A stretch of DNA of 64,000 nt from Parapedobacter sp964498395 (lineage in GTDB: Bacteria; Bacteroidota; Bacteroidia; Sphingobacteriales; Sphingobacteriaceae), in assembly GCA_964498395.1 (NCBI GenBank), contig CAZCHE010000002.1, positions 558,001 through 622,000 on the forward strand, in the 5' to 3' direction. The translations under genes and the position numbers were made by a program. The notes under the pieces were generated by a model that worked only from the letters and a program-made list of their open reading frames with translations, had not been told where the DNA came from and did no database searches. Shown one piece after another: positions 35,090-44,999 of this stretch; position 1 is the first letter of the stretch; each line of letters starts with the position of its first letter.

Positions 35090-36205
35090 ATGAACATAAA
35101 CATAAAAGTAATCGCAACCTTACTCTTGACCCACATCCTAATGACCGGCTTGAACGCACAGGTACAGGAAGTGGTTTCCCAAAATCCGCTTGATGTGGCT
35201 TTCGGCGACCCGTATATCGTGTATGACGATGTATCGGAACGCTATTACCTGTATGGCACCGGTGGTGCCGATAACGGTTTTGCGGCATATTCATCTATCG
35301 ATCTCGTGAACTGGAAAAACGAAGGCCAGGTTTATTATGCCAGCAACGAAAATGGCTGGAGTGATTCCACGGCCGCGTGGGGCGGGGCATATTGGGCGCC
35401 GGAGGTGTATATGCGTAACGGTAAATTCTATATGTTTTACAGCGCGCAATGGAAGGACAATCCCGGTAAGGAACTGGAAAACTTTCGTATTGGCGTTGCC
35501 GTGGCCGACAGGCCTACAGGACCGTTTGTCGACTTACGTAATCGTCCGGTTTTCGATCCGGGATACCCCATCATCGATGCCAATGTGTACTTCGCTGAAG
35601 ATGGTCGGTTATTCTTGTACTATTCACGCTGCTGCTACAAAAATCCCGTGGAGAGCGAAGTGGCCGATTGGGCACGGAAGAAAGGGTGGTTTGACGAAAT
35701 CGAAGAGAGTTGGGTGTATGGTGTGGAGTTAAAACCAGACTTCTCTGGCGTGATCGGTGAGCCGGTATTGCTGCTTCGTCCCCCGGTGAAAATGGACGAC
35801 GTGCAAGCGGAATGGGAAAGCCGATCGGTAACGAGCCGCGAGGTAAACCGCCGTTGGACGGAAGGTTCATTTACATTCAAGCGAGGTGATACCTACTACA
35901 TGATGTACTCTGCCAACCATTTTGCTGGGGAGAATTATGCCGTGGGCTATGCTACGGCTTCCCATCCACTAGGTCCCTACCAAAAAGCGTCTAACAACCC
36001 GGTTCTGGAAAAAAATGTTCCCAATGGAGGAAATGTGACGGGTACCGGCCATAATAGCATCTTATTCTTGCCTGACGGCCGTATGCTATGCGTGTACCAC
36101 GGCCGGACACAGGAAACGGGAGATGAGCGCGTGGTGTTCATCGATGAGATGGAAGTCGATGGAGATGGTGTGTTGCGTGTATTGGGCCCGACGACAACGC
36201 AATAA
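35090..36205 (+). CDS. Glycoside hydrolase family 43 protein
   Basis: A 371-residue secreted protein (signal peptide ending GLNAQ). Five-bladed propeller features: GDPYIVYDD with the general-base Asp, WAPEVYMRNGKFYMFYSA, PIIDANVYFAEDGRLFLYYS with the pKa-modulating Asp, and WTEGSFTFKRGDTYYMMYSAN with the general-acid Glu. GTGHNSILFLPDGRMLCVYHG follows. GH43 enzymes remove arabinose or xylose from plant arabinans and xylans. Co-directional with and 26 bases after the esterase gene. No SusCD pair is adjacent, so it may be part of a scattered system. Confidence 0.92.
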   Translation: MNINIKVIATLLLTHILMTGLNAQVQEVVSQNPLDVAFGDPYIVYDDVSERYYLYGTGGADNGFAAYSSIDLVNWKNEGQVYYASNENGWSDSTAAWGGAYWAPEVYMRNGKFYMFYSAQWKDNPGKELENFRIGVAVADRPTGPFVDLRNRPVFDPGYPIIDANVYFAEDGRLFLYYSRCCYKNPVESEVADWARKKGWFDEIEESWVYGVELKPDFSGVIGEPVLLLRPPVKMDDVQAEWESRSVTSREVNRRWTEGSFTFKRGDTYYMMYSANHFAGENYAVGYATASHPLGPYQKASNNPVLEKNVPNGGNVTGTGHNSILFLPDGRMLCVYHGRTQETGDERVVFIDEMEVDGDGVLRVLGPTTTQ

Positions 36206-36234
36206 CAGGTAACGGGACGAATCTGCCCAGCAAT

Positions 36235-37020
36235 TCACCGTTTAGCCAAGTAATCGGCTGTATAGGCGTAGACATGTTCATATATCGACATGATGTCCTT
36301 TTTGCCCAGTAAACCGAACTGTAGCATTTCTGGGGGTTCCAGATACAGATCACATTGATTGGCGCTGTGTTTCACGGATTGCCCGATGGCGAGGTGTATC
36401 ACGCGGTCCAGCGTTTTAACAGGGGGTAATGTTGCCGAAGACAGCGTGTCCAGTGCATTGACATGCACACCGATCAGGAAATCACATTGCTTGCGTATCG
36501 GTTGTACGGGAAGATTGTCTAGTACGCCGCCATCATAATAAGCGTCGTCATTCATCAGCGTAGCGGGAAACATCATGGGGATACCCGATGAGGCTAACAA
36601 GGCTTCATCCAATTTGCCGCGATGTAGGTATTCGGTCTTGCCGGCAGTCAGGTTGGTGGTGGCTACGTACAATGGGATCTTCAGCGATTCGAACGTGTTC
36701 TCGGGAAGGTATTCGTGGAAAAGCTTGGACAGAAAACCCGTGTTGATAAAACCAGATGCCCGAAGGCGAAAACTGGTGGCCGGAAATAGCTCGTTTTTCT
36801 CTAAGATGTTCAGCATCTTGTCGACAGAATACCCCGCTGCATAGAATGCGCCGATAATGGCCCCTGCGCTGCAACCAGAAATGACGGCTGGCCGATAACC
36901 ATGTTCTTCCAGCGCTTTGATCGCCCCGAGATGGCCTACACCCCTGATTCCACCACCGGATAGCACTAGCCCCACTTTCCGGGTGCGTTTTCGAAAGATC
37001 TTTTTTATGTCCATCAACAT
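36235..37020 (-). CDS. Patatin-like phospholipase (RssA/NTE type)
   Basis: A 261-residue protein. VLSGGGIRGVGHLGA gives the oxyanion-hole glycines, ISGCSAGAIIG the GxSxG nucleophile (Ser), and AYYDGGVLDNLPV the DGG/A acid of the catalytic dyad. No signal peptide; it is likely cytoplasmic or membrane-associated and hydrolyses acyl esters of phospholipids. It converges on the GH43 gene and is divergent from dnaK. The bacterial substrate is not known. Confidence 0.9.
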   Translation of the reverse strand: MLMDIKKIFRKRTRKVGLVLSGGGIRGVGHLGAIKALEEHGYRPAVISGCSAGAIIGAFYAAGYSVDKMLNILEKNELFPATSFRLRASGFINTGFLSKLFHEYLPENTFESLKIPLYVATTNLTAGKTEYLHRGKLDEALLASSGIPMMFPATLMNDDAYYDGGVLDNLPVQPIRKQCDFLIGVHVNALDTLSSATLPPVKTLDRVIHLAIGQSVKHSANQCDLYLEPPEMLQFGLLGKKDIMSIYEHVYAYTADYLAKR

Positions 37021-37112
37021 CCAACAAGATTAATAGCCCGCAACCCAAACCCGCATAAAAGTAAATAAAACGGGAGTATATGCCAACAGCGGTAATCGAC
37101 TTGGTGAAAAAA

Positions 37113-37138
37113 ATGACACATTGTCATGATGACGTCAT
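37113..37138. promoter_or_regulatory. Inverted repeats upstream of dnaK
   Basis: ATGACA-CAT-TGTCAT (37113-37127) is a perfect 6-bp inverted repeat with a 3-base centre. It is joined to ATGACGTCAT (37129-37138), a perfect 10-bp palindrome. The block lies 124-149 bases before the dnaK ATG and could be an operator for dnaK or the divergent patatin gene. It is unlike the CIRCE element. Confidence 0.45.
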
Positions 37139-37261
37139 GGTAAATATCGTTTTTTTGCATAGAAACCTATAATTCTTCCCAAAGGGGTGATTGGCACAAG
37201 GCTTGTTGAGTTGAATACAGCGTAATTGATTTATTACAACGTAAAAAAGTAAAAAATAGAT

Positions 37262-39181
37262 ATGTCAAAAATTATTGGAATCGATTTAGGAACTACCAAC
37301 TCTTGCGTAGCTGTGATGGAGGGTAATGAGCCGGTAGTTATCACCAACAATGAAGGGAAACGCACAACCCCTTCGATTGTGGCATTCGTGGAGAATGGCG
37401 AGCGCAAGGTAGGTGATCCTGCAAAACGACAAGCCATCACTAACCCCAAGAAAACCGTCTACTCCATCAAGCGGTTTATGGGTACCACATATGACGAAGT
37501 GGCTAAGGAAGCGGCACGCGTACCTTATGCTGTTGTCAAAGGCGATAATAACACGCCACGTGTAGCCATTGACGACCGTAAATACACCCCGCAGGAAATT
37601 TCGGCCATGGTCTTGCAGAAGATGAAAAAGACCGCTGAGGATTTCCTCGGACAGGAAGTGACGGAAGCCGTTATCACGGTGCCTGCCTACTTCAATGACG
37701 CACAACGCCAAGCAACGAAAGAGGCTGGTGAAATTGCCGGATTGAACGTGAAGCGGATCATCAACGAGCCGACCGCAGCTGCCTTGGCGTATGGATTGGA
37801 CAAATCCAGCAAAGACATGAAAATCGCGGTGTTCGACTGCGGTGGTGGTACGCATGACGTCTCCATATTGGAATTGGGTGACGGGGTATTCGAAGTGAAA
37901 TCTACCGACGGTGACACCCACTTGGGTGGGGATGATTTCGACCAAGTAATCATCGATTGGCTGACCGAGGAGTTTAAGAACGAAAACAACGGCTTTGACC
38001 TGAGCAAAGATCCGATGGCTTTGCAACGCCTGAAAGAGGCTGCTGAAAAAGCCAAAGTTGAACTGTCCAGTTCGTCATCCACTGAAATCAACTTGCCTTA
38101 CATCACGGCTGACCAAACGGGGCCCAAGCACTTGGTACGTACATTGAGCCGGGCCAAATTTGAACAATTGGCAGATAGCTTGATCAAACGAACCATCGAG
38201 CCGTGTAAGTCAGCGTTGAAAAATGCTGGATACTCACCTTCGGATATCGACGAGATTATCCTGGTAGGTGGTTCTACCCGTATCCCCGCTATTCAGGAAG
38301 CCGTGAAGAAATTCTTCGGTAAAGAGCCTTCAAAAGGGGTAAATCCTGATGAAGTGGTGGCCTTGGGAGCCGCTATACAAGGAGGTGTATTGACTGGTGA
38401 GGTAAAAGACGTATTGCTGTTAGACGTTACCCCGCTTTCGTTGGGTATCGAAACGATGGGCGGTGTGATGACCAAGCTCATCGAATCAAATACCACCATC
38501 CCAAGCAAGAAATCAGAAGTATTCTCTACGGCATCTGATAACCAGCCATCTGTGGAAATACACATCTTGCAAGGTGAACGCCCAATGGCAGCACAGAACC
38601 GTACCATCGGACGCTTCCACTTGGACGGTATTCCGCCTGCACCACGTGGTGTGCCGCAAATCGAAGTAACCTTCGATATCGATGCCAACGGTATCCTGCA
38701 TGTTTCGGCTAAAGATAAAGCCACTGGAAAAGAGCAGAAAATCCGTATCGAGGCTTCATCCGGATTGACGGATGATGAAATCCAAAAAATGAAGCAGGAA
38801 GCGGAAGCTAATGCAGAAGCAGACAAGAAGGCGAAAGAGGAAGTGGATAAGCTGAATGCAGCTGACGCCTTGATCTTCTCTACCGAAAAGCAGTTGAAAG
38901 AATACGGCGATAAAATCGGTGGAGACAAGAAAGCACCGATTGAAGATGGCTTGAAGAAATTGAAGGACGCTTACGCGGCCAAGGATTTTGCTGCCATCGA
39001 TGCTGCACAAGCTGAATTGCAAAATGCTTGGAATGCTGCTTCGGAAGATATGTACAAAGCTTCGCAAGAAGCGTCGGCCAACGGACAAGCCGAAGGTGCT
39101 GCTGAGCAATCGGCAGGCAACGCCGGTGACGACGTGACCGATGTGGAATTTGAAGAAGTGAAGGACGACGATAAGAAGTAG
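37262..39181 (+). CDS. dnaK: Chaperone DnaK (Hsp70)
   Basis: A 639-residue Hsp70. It starts MSKIIGIDLGTTNSCVAVME with the first phosphate-binding loop; the ATPase domain also shows INEPTAAALAYGLDK and FDCGGGTHDVSI. The substrate-binding domain (about 390-500) begins after LLLDVTPLSLGIETMGG and the Lys/Ala-rich helical lid covers 510-600. It ends in a Gly/Ala-rich tail and DVEFEEVKDDDKK. It refolds proteins in the cytoplasm with DnaJ and GrpE, which are not in this window. It is a single gene closed by a strong terminator. Confidence 0.99.
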   Translation: MSKIIGIDLGTTNSCVAVMEGNEPVVITNNEGKRTTPSIVAFVENGERKVGDPAKRQAITNPKKTVYSIKRFMGTTYDEVAKEAARVPYAVVKGDNNTPRVAIDDRKYTPQEISAMVLQKMKKTAEDFLGQEVTEAVITVPAYFNDAQRQATKEAGEIAGLNVKRIINEPTAAALAYGLDKSSKDMKIAVFDCGGGTHDVSILELGDGVFEVKSTDGDTHLGGDDFDQVIIDWLTEEFKNENNGFDLSKDPMALQRLKEAAEKAKVELSSSSSTEINLPYITADQTGPKHLVRTLSRAKFEQLADSLIKRTIEPCKSALKNAGYSPSDIDEIILVGGSTRIPAIQEAVKKFFGKEPSKGVNPDEVVALGAAIQGGVLTGEVKDVLLLDVTPLSLGIETMGGVMTKLIESNTTIPSKKSEVFSTASDNQPSVEIHILQGERPMAAQNRTIGRFHLDGIPPAPRGVPQIEVTFDIDANGILHVSAKDKATGKEQKIRIEASSGLTDDEIQKMKQEAEANAEADKKAKEEVDKLNAADALIFSTEKQLKEYGDKIGGDKKAPIEDGLKKLKDAYAAKDFAAIDAAQAELQNAWNAASEDMYKASQEASANGQAEGAAEQSAGNAGDDVTDVEFEEVKDDDKK

Positions 39182-39196
39182 GGAGAAGTTGTTTTA

Positions 39197-39236
39197 TTAA
39201 ATAAGAAAGGGGGCCGAGGCCCCCTTTCTTATTTAA
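39197..39236. terminator. Bidirectional terminator after dnaK
   Basis: A long perfect hairpin (stem about 18 bp, with seven G/C pairs at its top, loop of 4 bases) with A-rich and T-rich flanks on both sides, 16 bases past the dnaK stop. It overlaps the stop of the converging nucleotidyltransferase gene, so it can end transcription from both sides. Confidence 0.9.
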
Positions 39237-40144
39237 AACAGCTTTTCTGGATAAATCCCGTCTTTCACCAGCTTGGCGATGCTTTCCTGGACGATGGGTT
39301 TATCTTCGGGGTAAGTGACCCCAAACCATTTCTGGGAGGTGGGTATAACCTTAAATTCAGCTTTGCCTTGCTTGATGAGTTCGTCGGCAACCGATGGGAT
39401 CAAGAACTCCGATTTTGGGTTGCCTTCGTTGGCAGGTACAAATGCTTTAAACAATTCTTCACTCACCTTGAAAATCTCCGGCGTAAATCCCCAAAAGTTC
39501 ATGGATACCCGGCTGCTGCGTGGTAACTCGGTCTCCACTCCATCTTCCTCGAAGAAGATACGTTTCTCACCATCGACGTCTTTGAAATAAACTTTCAACC
39601 GTTCGTTGATTTCCGTCATATTCCCTTCCTCATCCACTTTACACACCCCGCGTGATACAGAGCCATGGTCCGATAAGGTTTTATCGATCTGGTAACCCAT
39701 CAACGAGAATTTATTATCCCGAACCTCATCTGTAAGGAATTTGGCCATCTTTTCATAAGCCTCGTAGCCATAGAAGTCATCAGCGTTGATCACGCAAAAC
39801 GGTTCGTTGATTTGGTGGCGCGCCGATAGTACCGCATGGGCCGTACCCCAGGGTTTGGAGCGTTCGATTTGCCTATCGATACCAAATGAGCTGAGATCAT
39901 AGCTTTGGTAGACATAATCCGTTTCGATTTTTCCCGATAATTTGGGTTCGAAAATCTCCTTGAATTTGGCTGCAAATTCCTCCCGTATGATAAAGCTGAC
40001 CTTTCCAAATCCAGCACGGATAGCATCATAAATGGAATAGTCGATGATGGTTTCGCCATTTGGGCCAAACGGATCAATTTGCTTCATGCTTCCGTAGCGA
40101 CTGGCCATCCCGGCCGCAAGAATCAATAAGGTGGGTTTACTCAT
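39233..40144 (-). CDS. Sugar nucleotidyltransferase (NTP_transferase family)
   Basis: A 303-residue protein with an N-terminal nucleotide-binding loop, TLLILAAGMASRYGSMKQ (the GxxSRxG form), followed by GETIIDYSIYDAIRAGF and the metal-binding FCVINADDFYG (Asp pair). These place it in the sugar-1-phosphate nucleotidyltransferase family, making an NDP-sugar from NTP and a sugar phosphate. The sugar is not evident, and no cell-wall or capsule genes are beside it. It is probably cytoplasmic and monocistronic, with its 3' end sharing the terminator of dnaK. Confidence 0.85.
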   Translation of the reverse strand: MSKPTLLILAAGMASRYGSMKQIDPFGPNGETIIDYSIYDAIRAGFGKVSFIIREEFAAKFKEIFEPKLSGKIETDYVYQSYDLSSFGIDRQIERSKPWGTAHAVLSARHQINEPFCVINADDFYGYEAYEKMAKFLTDEVRDNKFSLMGYQIDKTLSDHGSVSRGVCKVDEEGNMTEINERLKVYFKDVDGEKRIFFEEDGVETELPRSSRVSMNFWGFTPEIFKVSEELFKAFVPANEGNPKSEFLIPSVADELIKQGKAEFKVIPTSQKWFGVTYPEDKPIVQESIAKLVKDGIYPEKLF

Positions 40145-40298
40145 TTCAATCTTTTATTTAGTTGTAACAAACAATTATTTACAAAGAATTTTGGCCAAAC
40201 TTATGGAAAATTACCCTGAAACACAATGTGGTCAAGTGGCTAATTGGTGAATTATACCATGGTAGACGCACTAAATCGATTGCATAAGATTTTGGCGA

Positions 40299-41843
40299 TC
40301 AACGTTTTTTCTTGAACATCGCCGTGATTAATCCATTGGCTAACCGTGTCAATAACTTGGTGCCCTCACGTGCCAGGGTAGTAGATGCAGCCTTCTTTGC
40401 GGCTTCGGCAGAAGTCTGCCGGGTACTTTTGCGCACGGTTGTTTTGGTCTGTTCCTTTTTGGCTTCGACCTTGGCCGTTTTTGCGGCATGTGCCTGCAAT
40501 CGTTCGTCGATGATTTCGGCGGCACTCCTTCTATCCACGGATTGATGATACTTGGCATAAAAAGGGGAGGCCTTGACCAATTGGCTATACGTCTGTGCAT
40601 CCACGGGCCCCATCACCGCGCGTGGTGGAATCAAGTGCGTGGCAACCACTTCTGTAGGGATTCCTTTGTCATTCAACACCGTAATGAGCGCTTGCCCTGT
40701 GCCAAGTGAAGTCAAGACCCGATCTATTTCATAGAACTCCGAATGTGGATAGGTGCGTACGGTTTTGCGCAATGCCTCGGCATCGTTGGGCGTGAATGCC
40801 CGTAGCGCATGCTGTACACGGTTGCCAAGCTGCCCTAAAACACTTTCCGGGATATCGGTAGGCGCCTGTGTGCAGAAGAATACCCCTACTCCTTTAGAAC
40901 GGATCAACCGCACGATCTGCTCGACTTGTGTCAGGAAAGCCTTCGGCGCATCTTTAAATAGCAAGTGGGCCTCTTCAAAGAAAAACACCAACTTCGGCTT
41001 ATCCAAATCGCCGACTTCGGGCAATTGCTTGAACAATTGGGCCAACAGGCTCAGCAAAAAGGTAGAAAATAGGATAGGTTGGTTTTGGATATCAGAGATA
41101 TTCAACAAACTAATGACCCCTTTGCCATCCACCCGTTCAAACAGGTCATGGATGTCAAATTCCTTCTCTCCGAATATCGTGGACACCCCTTGTTGTTCGA
41201 GTGCCACAATTTTGCGTAAGATAGCTCCCGAGGTAGTGGTGCTGATCCGACCGTAAGTCTCCTTTACTTCAGCTGCACCCGGCCCATCAGCGAGATAGGA
41301 AAGCAGCTTTTTCAAATCTGCAAAATCAACCAACGGCAATTGTTGGTCTTCGGCATATTTGAATAAGGCCGCCAATACCCCGGTCTGCGTGTCGTTCAGC
41401 TCCAGGATACGGCCCAGCATGATGGGGCCAAAATCTTCTACCGTAAGGCGCATGGGGTTGCCTACTTGGCCGGTCAGCGAAAACAGTTCAACTGGAAACC
41501 CAGCTGGTGCAAAGGGCCATGCCAATGCCTCTCCGCGCTCCACCAGTGCCGGATTAGACTCGCCTGCCTGATGCAACCCCGATAAGTCGCCCTTCACATC
41601 GAGCAGGAACACCGGAACACCGGCATCCGACAGTTGCTCTGCAATGAGTTGTAATGTGCGGGTCTTGCCCGTACCGGTCGCGCCAGCGATCAACCCATGG
41701 CGGTTCATCATCTTCAGTGCCAGGTTTACCTTGGCATCGGCAACGACTTGGCCATCGAGGAGGCCAGCACCTAGAAAAATGAATGCACCTTTGGGATTGT
41801 AAGAAGATGATACCTTTTCTACAAATGTGGTCAGATTTCCCAT
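40299..41843 (-). CDS. HerA-like ATPase (DUF853 family)
   Basis: A 514-residue ATPase. Walker A is GATGTGKT (residues 54-61), Walker B KLVFFFEEAHLLF, and FFCTQAPTDIPESVLGQLGNRVQHALRAF gives the arginine-containing motif; the last is quoted in two parts here: FFCTQAPTDIPE and LGNRVQHALRAF. The family (YjgR-like, DUF853) resembles the HerA/FtsK translocases. A Lys/Ala-rich C-terminal extension (about 430-490) is disordered and basic, and may bind nucleic acid. The role is unknown in bacteria. No NurA nuclease is nearby. The gene stands alone. Confidence 0.85.
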   Translation of the reverse strand: MGNLTTFVEKVSSSYNPKGAFIFLGAGLLDGQVVADAKVNLALKMMNRHGLIAGATGTGKTRTLQLIAEQLSDAGVPVFLLDVKGDLSGLHQAGESNPALVERGEALAWPFAPAGFPVELFSLTGQVGNPMRLTVEDFGPIMLGRILELNDTQTGVLAALFKYAEDQQLPLVDFADLKKLLSYLADGPGAAEVKETYGRISTTTSGAILRKIVALEQQGVSTIFGEKEFDIHDLFERVDGKGVISLLNISDIQNQPILFSTFLLSLLAQLFKQLPEVGDLDKPKLVFFFEEAHLLFKDAPKAFLTQVEQIVRLIRSKGVGVFFCTQAPTDIPESVLGQLGNRVQHALRAFTPNDAEALRKTVRTYPHSEFYEIDRVLTSLGTGQALITVLNDKGIPTEVVATHLIPPRAVMGPVDAQTYSQLVKASPFYAKYHQSVDRRSAAEIIDERLQAHAAKTAKVEAKKEQTKTTVRKSTRQTSAEAAKKAASTTLAREGTKLLTRLANGLITAMFKKKR

Positions 41844-42053
41844 ATTGCGTGTAACAAGAAAGATGGGTGAAAGCTACATACTTCTAAGGGGAATTACAAA
41901 TTAAGTGTTTAAAAACATCGTGTGAGATAAATGCTTATCCTGGGGTAAGTCGGCGGAATACCGTGTTAAAATTGCTTACTTTTATTTCCGGATATTGTCA
42001 TTACTTTGAGTATCCAAAAAACGGAATGCTATTTAGCTAAAGAAAACTTGATT

Positions 42054-43871
42054 ATGATAAACTTCGTTCGGGTTGCCGGTACCATTTTATTAAACGTATT
42101 GCTGATGTCTTCTGGTCTCGTCGCCCAACCCGCCACCAAGCCCCAGGAAGCGCGAACCCAGTGGTTTACAGATGGACGCTTCGGGATGTTTATCCATTGG
42201 GGGTTGTACAGCGCAGCCGAAGGCTTATGGAAAGGCGAACGGCACCGGCATTTCAACAACTACGCAGAGTGGATCAGGTATCGAAATCGGATTTCGGTTG
42301 AAGCGTATGGCAAGCTGGCCGAGCGCTTTGTATGGGATGAAATAAACCCTGAAGAATGGGTGCTTTTAGCCAAGAAAGCGGGCATGAAATACATCACCAT
42401 CACGGCCAAGCACCACGATGGCGTGGCCATATGGGATACCCAGGTGGGCGAATACAGCTTATCTAAGCTAAGCCATACCGACCGAGACGTCATTGCTGAA
42501 CTAGCCGCCGCATGCCGCAAACACGGCATCAAGCTGGGATTTTATTATTCACACTGGATCGATTGGGAACACCCCTACGCTTGGGACCATAACCAGGAAC
42601 TTACTGGACATGTTACCGACGAACAATATGACCAATATTGGCAGGGGAAAGTTATCCCGCAATTGCACGAACTGTTGACGAACTATGGTGATATCGCGAT
42701 GCTGTGGTTTGATATGTGGATACCCCATGAACAGACGGTGGTCAAACGGCACCAACTAACGCAAGTATTGGACATGGTTCGGGAATTGCAGCCCAATTGC
42801 TTGGTCAATTCGCGTTTAGGGCTGCCCGCTTCACATGAAGGCATCGATTTTGAAACCTTGGGTGATAACCAGTATGGTGGTGTTTATAAAGACCACCCAT
42901 GGGAAACACCGGGCACCATTGCCCATTCATGGGGATATAATGCATTAGAAAACCAATGGAAGTCGACCGGGCAGATTCTCCAGTCGTTGATCGGCAATGT
43001 CAGTTTGAATGGCGGATTGACTTTGAACATCGGTCCACGTGCTGATGGAAGTGTTCCCTACGAAAGCATTAGCCGATTGGAGGACATGGGACAATGGCTC
43101 GCGATCAATGGGGAATCCGTCTATGGTAGCGGAGGTGTTGATTTGCCGCCGTCACAACATGATTGGGGAAGGATAACCCATAAAAAACTCACTGGAGGCG
43201 GGGAGCGTTTGTACCTCCACGTATTCAATTGGCCCTTGGATAAAATGCTTCGGGTCACTGGGGTTACGTCTAGACCACAGCGAATATACCTACTGCATGA
43301 TAAGTCAGAAACCCCATTGGATTATACACAGCAGGGGCCTTATCTTCACATTCAGGTACCACAGATAGCACCTGACCCATTTGCGTCGGTCGTGGTCCTG
43401 GAATTTGATGCCAAGATACCATTGGATGAACGAGTAGTGGCCGAAGCATCGTTTGGCGGCTTGCCACTTAGGGCCAATAATGTGCTTGAATTGCCGGAAG
43501 CCGTAAAGCGGGTACGATACGATGGAAAAAGGCCGGAGCATTTGGTGATTACCGAGCCGACAACGCTCCGATGGAAGGTCTATGTAGATGAACCTACGAC
43601 ATTCGATTTCGATATCTCCTATAGCATACAAGGACAGGACAATGCCACGGTAACCGTTCAGGCGGGGAATGGTACACTTACGGGTGACTTATCCCATACG
43701 GGCCAAGTAGTGGTAGAACCCAATCAAAACGACTATACGGATGAGTTCAGGGAGCAGGTGCTAGGCCCGCTTTCATTTAATGAAGCAGGCTACCATGAGG
43801 TGGTGCTACAGGTCACGCCGGCAACAGGACAGGAACTGCTGTTCAATCGCTTGTGGATGGAAAAGCGATAG
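42054..43871 (+). CDS. Alpha-L-fucosidase, glycoside hydrolase family 29
   Basis: Started at the ATG at 42054 (MINFVRVAGTILLNVLL), which gives a signal peptide; 605 residues. The GH29 catalytic barrel begins TQWFTDGRFGMFIHWGLYS and contains KYITITAKHHDGVAIWDT and IAMLWFDMW, whose Asp is the nucleophile. NVSLNGGLTLNIGPRADGSVP marks the end of the barrel. A beta domain and a further C-terminal beta-sandwich (about 480-600) follow. It cleaves fucose from glycans outside the cytoplasm. It converges on a GH43 gene with three bases between the stops. Confidence 0.93.
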   Translation: MINFVRVAGTILLNVLLMSSGLVAQPATKPQEARTQWFTDGRFGMFIHWGLYSAAEGLWKGERHRHFNNYAEWIRYRNRISVEAYGKLAERFVWDEINPEEWVLLAKKAGMKYITITAKHHDGVAIWDTQVGEYSLSKLSHTDRDVIAELAAACRKHGIKLGFYYSHWIDWEHPYAWDHNQELTGHVTDEQYDQYWQGKVIPQLHELLTNYGDIAMLWFDMWIPHEQTVVKRHQLTQVLDMVRELQPNCLVNSRLGLPASHEGIDFETLGDNQYGGVYKDHPWETPGTIAHSWGYNALENQWKSTGQILQSLIGNVSLNGGLTLNIGPRADGSVPYESISRLEDMGQWLAINGESVYGSGGVDLPPSQHDWGRITHKKLTGGGERLYLHVFNWPLDKMLRVTGVTSRPQRIYLLHDKSETPLDYTQQGPYLHIQVPQIAPDPFASVVVLEFDAKIPLDERVVAEASFGGLPLRANNVLELPEAVKRVRYDGKRPEHLVITEPTTLRWKVYVDEPTTFDFDISYSIQGQDNATVTVQAGNGTLTGDLSHTGQVVVEPNQNDYTDEFREQVLGPLSFNEAGYHEVVLQVTPATGQELLFNRLWMEKR

Positions 43872-43874
43872 CCG

Positions 43875-44858
43875 TCAGTTGCGGCTACCCAACGGGTGGT
43901 ACACGCCGGTATGGGTCATTTTTACCGGCTTGATAAACCCGTTTTCATCAAAATGCATCTCATCGATGCAGGTTTCCCGCTCGTTGGCACCCGTTTTACC
44001 CAATGGACGACGGTGGTATACGATGTACCACTTGTCTTGACCCGGTACCTGGATGACGGAATGGTGTCCGGCACCCGTGGCAATTGCAGGATCTTGTTCC
44101 AAAATGGTGGCTACACGTTCGAATGGCCCGAATGGTGAATCGGCAATAGCATAAGCGACCTTATAGTGGGGGCCGCCCCAGCCACCCTCAGACCACATGA
44201 AGTAGTATTTCCCATTCCGGATAAACATAAAGGGCCCCTCCACGTAGTTATCAGGGGTTACTTCCTTGTAAATCTCACCGTCGTCAAAAGGAACCAGCCT
44301 CGTGAAATCGTCGTTCAGTTTGACGATATTGCAATGTTTCCATCCGCCATAATACATATAATAGGTACCATCTTTGTCCTTGAAGACAAACTGGTCGATG
44401 GGTTGCGCACCATTGACGATTTCGTTAATGAGTGGTTTGCCCAGTAAGTCCTTAAACGGACCCTCGGGTTTGTCAGCCACTGCGACACCAATGCCCCCCA
44501 CTTCACCTTCATGTACGTCATTGGCTGCAAAAAAGAAGTAATATTTGCCGTCTTTCTCCAGTACGCCCGGTGCCCACATGGCGCGTTTAGCCCATTTTAC
44601 CTCAGTAGTGTCGATGATGCGGGGATGTTTGGTCCAATTGACCAAATCAGGCGACGAGAATGCATCGAAGAAGACCTGATCTTCATATGGAGCGGAGTAA
44701 GTAGGATAAATCCAAAAACGGTCGCCATACACGATACCCTCTGGATCCGCATACCATCCGGGGAATACGGGGTTTTGTTGGGCTTGGCTGTATGAAGCAA
44801 GTACAAAAAACGAAATAGCAGAAAAAATAAGTCGAGCGATTGTTGATCCCTTTTTCAT
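43875..44858 (-). CDS. Glycoside hydrolase family 43 protein, second copy
   Basis: Started at the ATG at 44856-44858 (MKKGSTIARLIFSAISFF), giving a signal peptide (cleavage near SQAQ) and 327 residues. GWYADPEGIVYGDRFWIYPTY supplies the base Asp, MWAPGVLEKDGKYYFFFAAND the next blade, QPIDQFVFKDKDGTYYMYYGG the middle Asp, and YVEGPFMFIRNGKYYFMWSEGG the acid Glu. GAGHHSVIQVPG and a YHRRP turn follow. It probably removes arabinose or xylose. The sequence differs clearly from the GH43 at 35090, so the two are not recent copies. A palindrome lies upstream at 45000. Confidence 0.92.
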   Translation of the reverse strand: MKKGSTIARLIFSAISFFVLASYSQAQQNPVFPGWYADPEGIVYGDRFWIYPTYSAPYEDQVFFDAFSSPDLVNWTKHPRIIDTTEVKWAKRAMWAPGVLEKDGKYYFFFAANDVHEGEVGGIGVAVADKPEGPFKDLLGKPLINEIVNGAQPIDQFVFKDKDGTYYMYYGGWKHCNIVKLNDDFTRLVPFDDGEIYKEVTPDNYVEGPFMFIRNGKYYFMWSEGGWGGPHYKVAYAIADSPFGPFERVATILEQDPAIATGAGHHSVIQVPGQDKWYIVYHRRPLGKTGANERETCIDEMHFDENGFIKPVKMTHTGVYHPLGSRN

Positions 44859-44999
44859 AACGCAATTAAGCTGGGTTGTTGTTTTAACAGTCGTATAGAA
44901 CGTGTTCTGTTCCGTCCGAAGATAACCCATTTGGTGGTTTAGTTCCAAACTTAGATAAAGTTGCTTCAATATGCAAACGATAATCGCGTAAAATAAACC

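Noticed and set aside
37286..38928. Long open frames on the minus strand across dnaK (37286-38026, 37687-38091 and 38293-38928)
   Set aside because: They lie inside dnaK on the opposite strand and have low-complexity composition with no signal or domain; they arise from dnaK codon bias.
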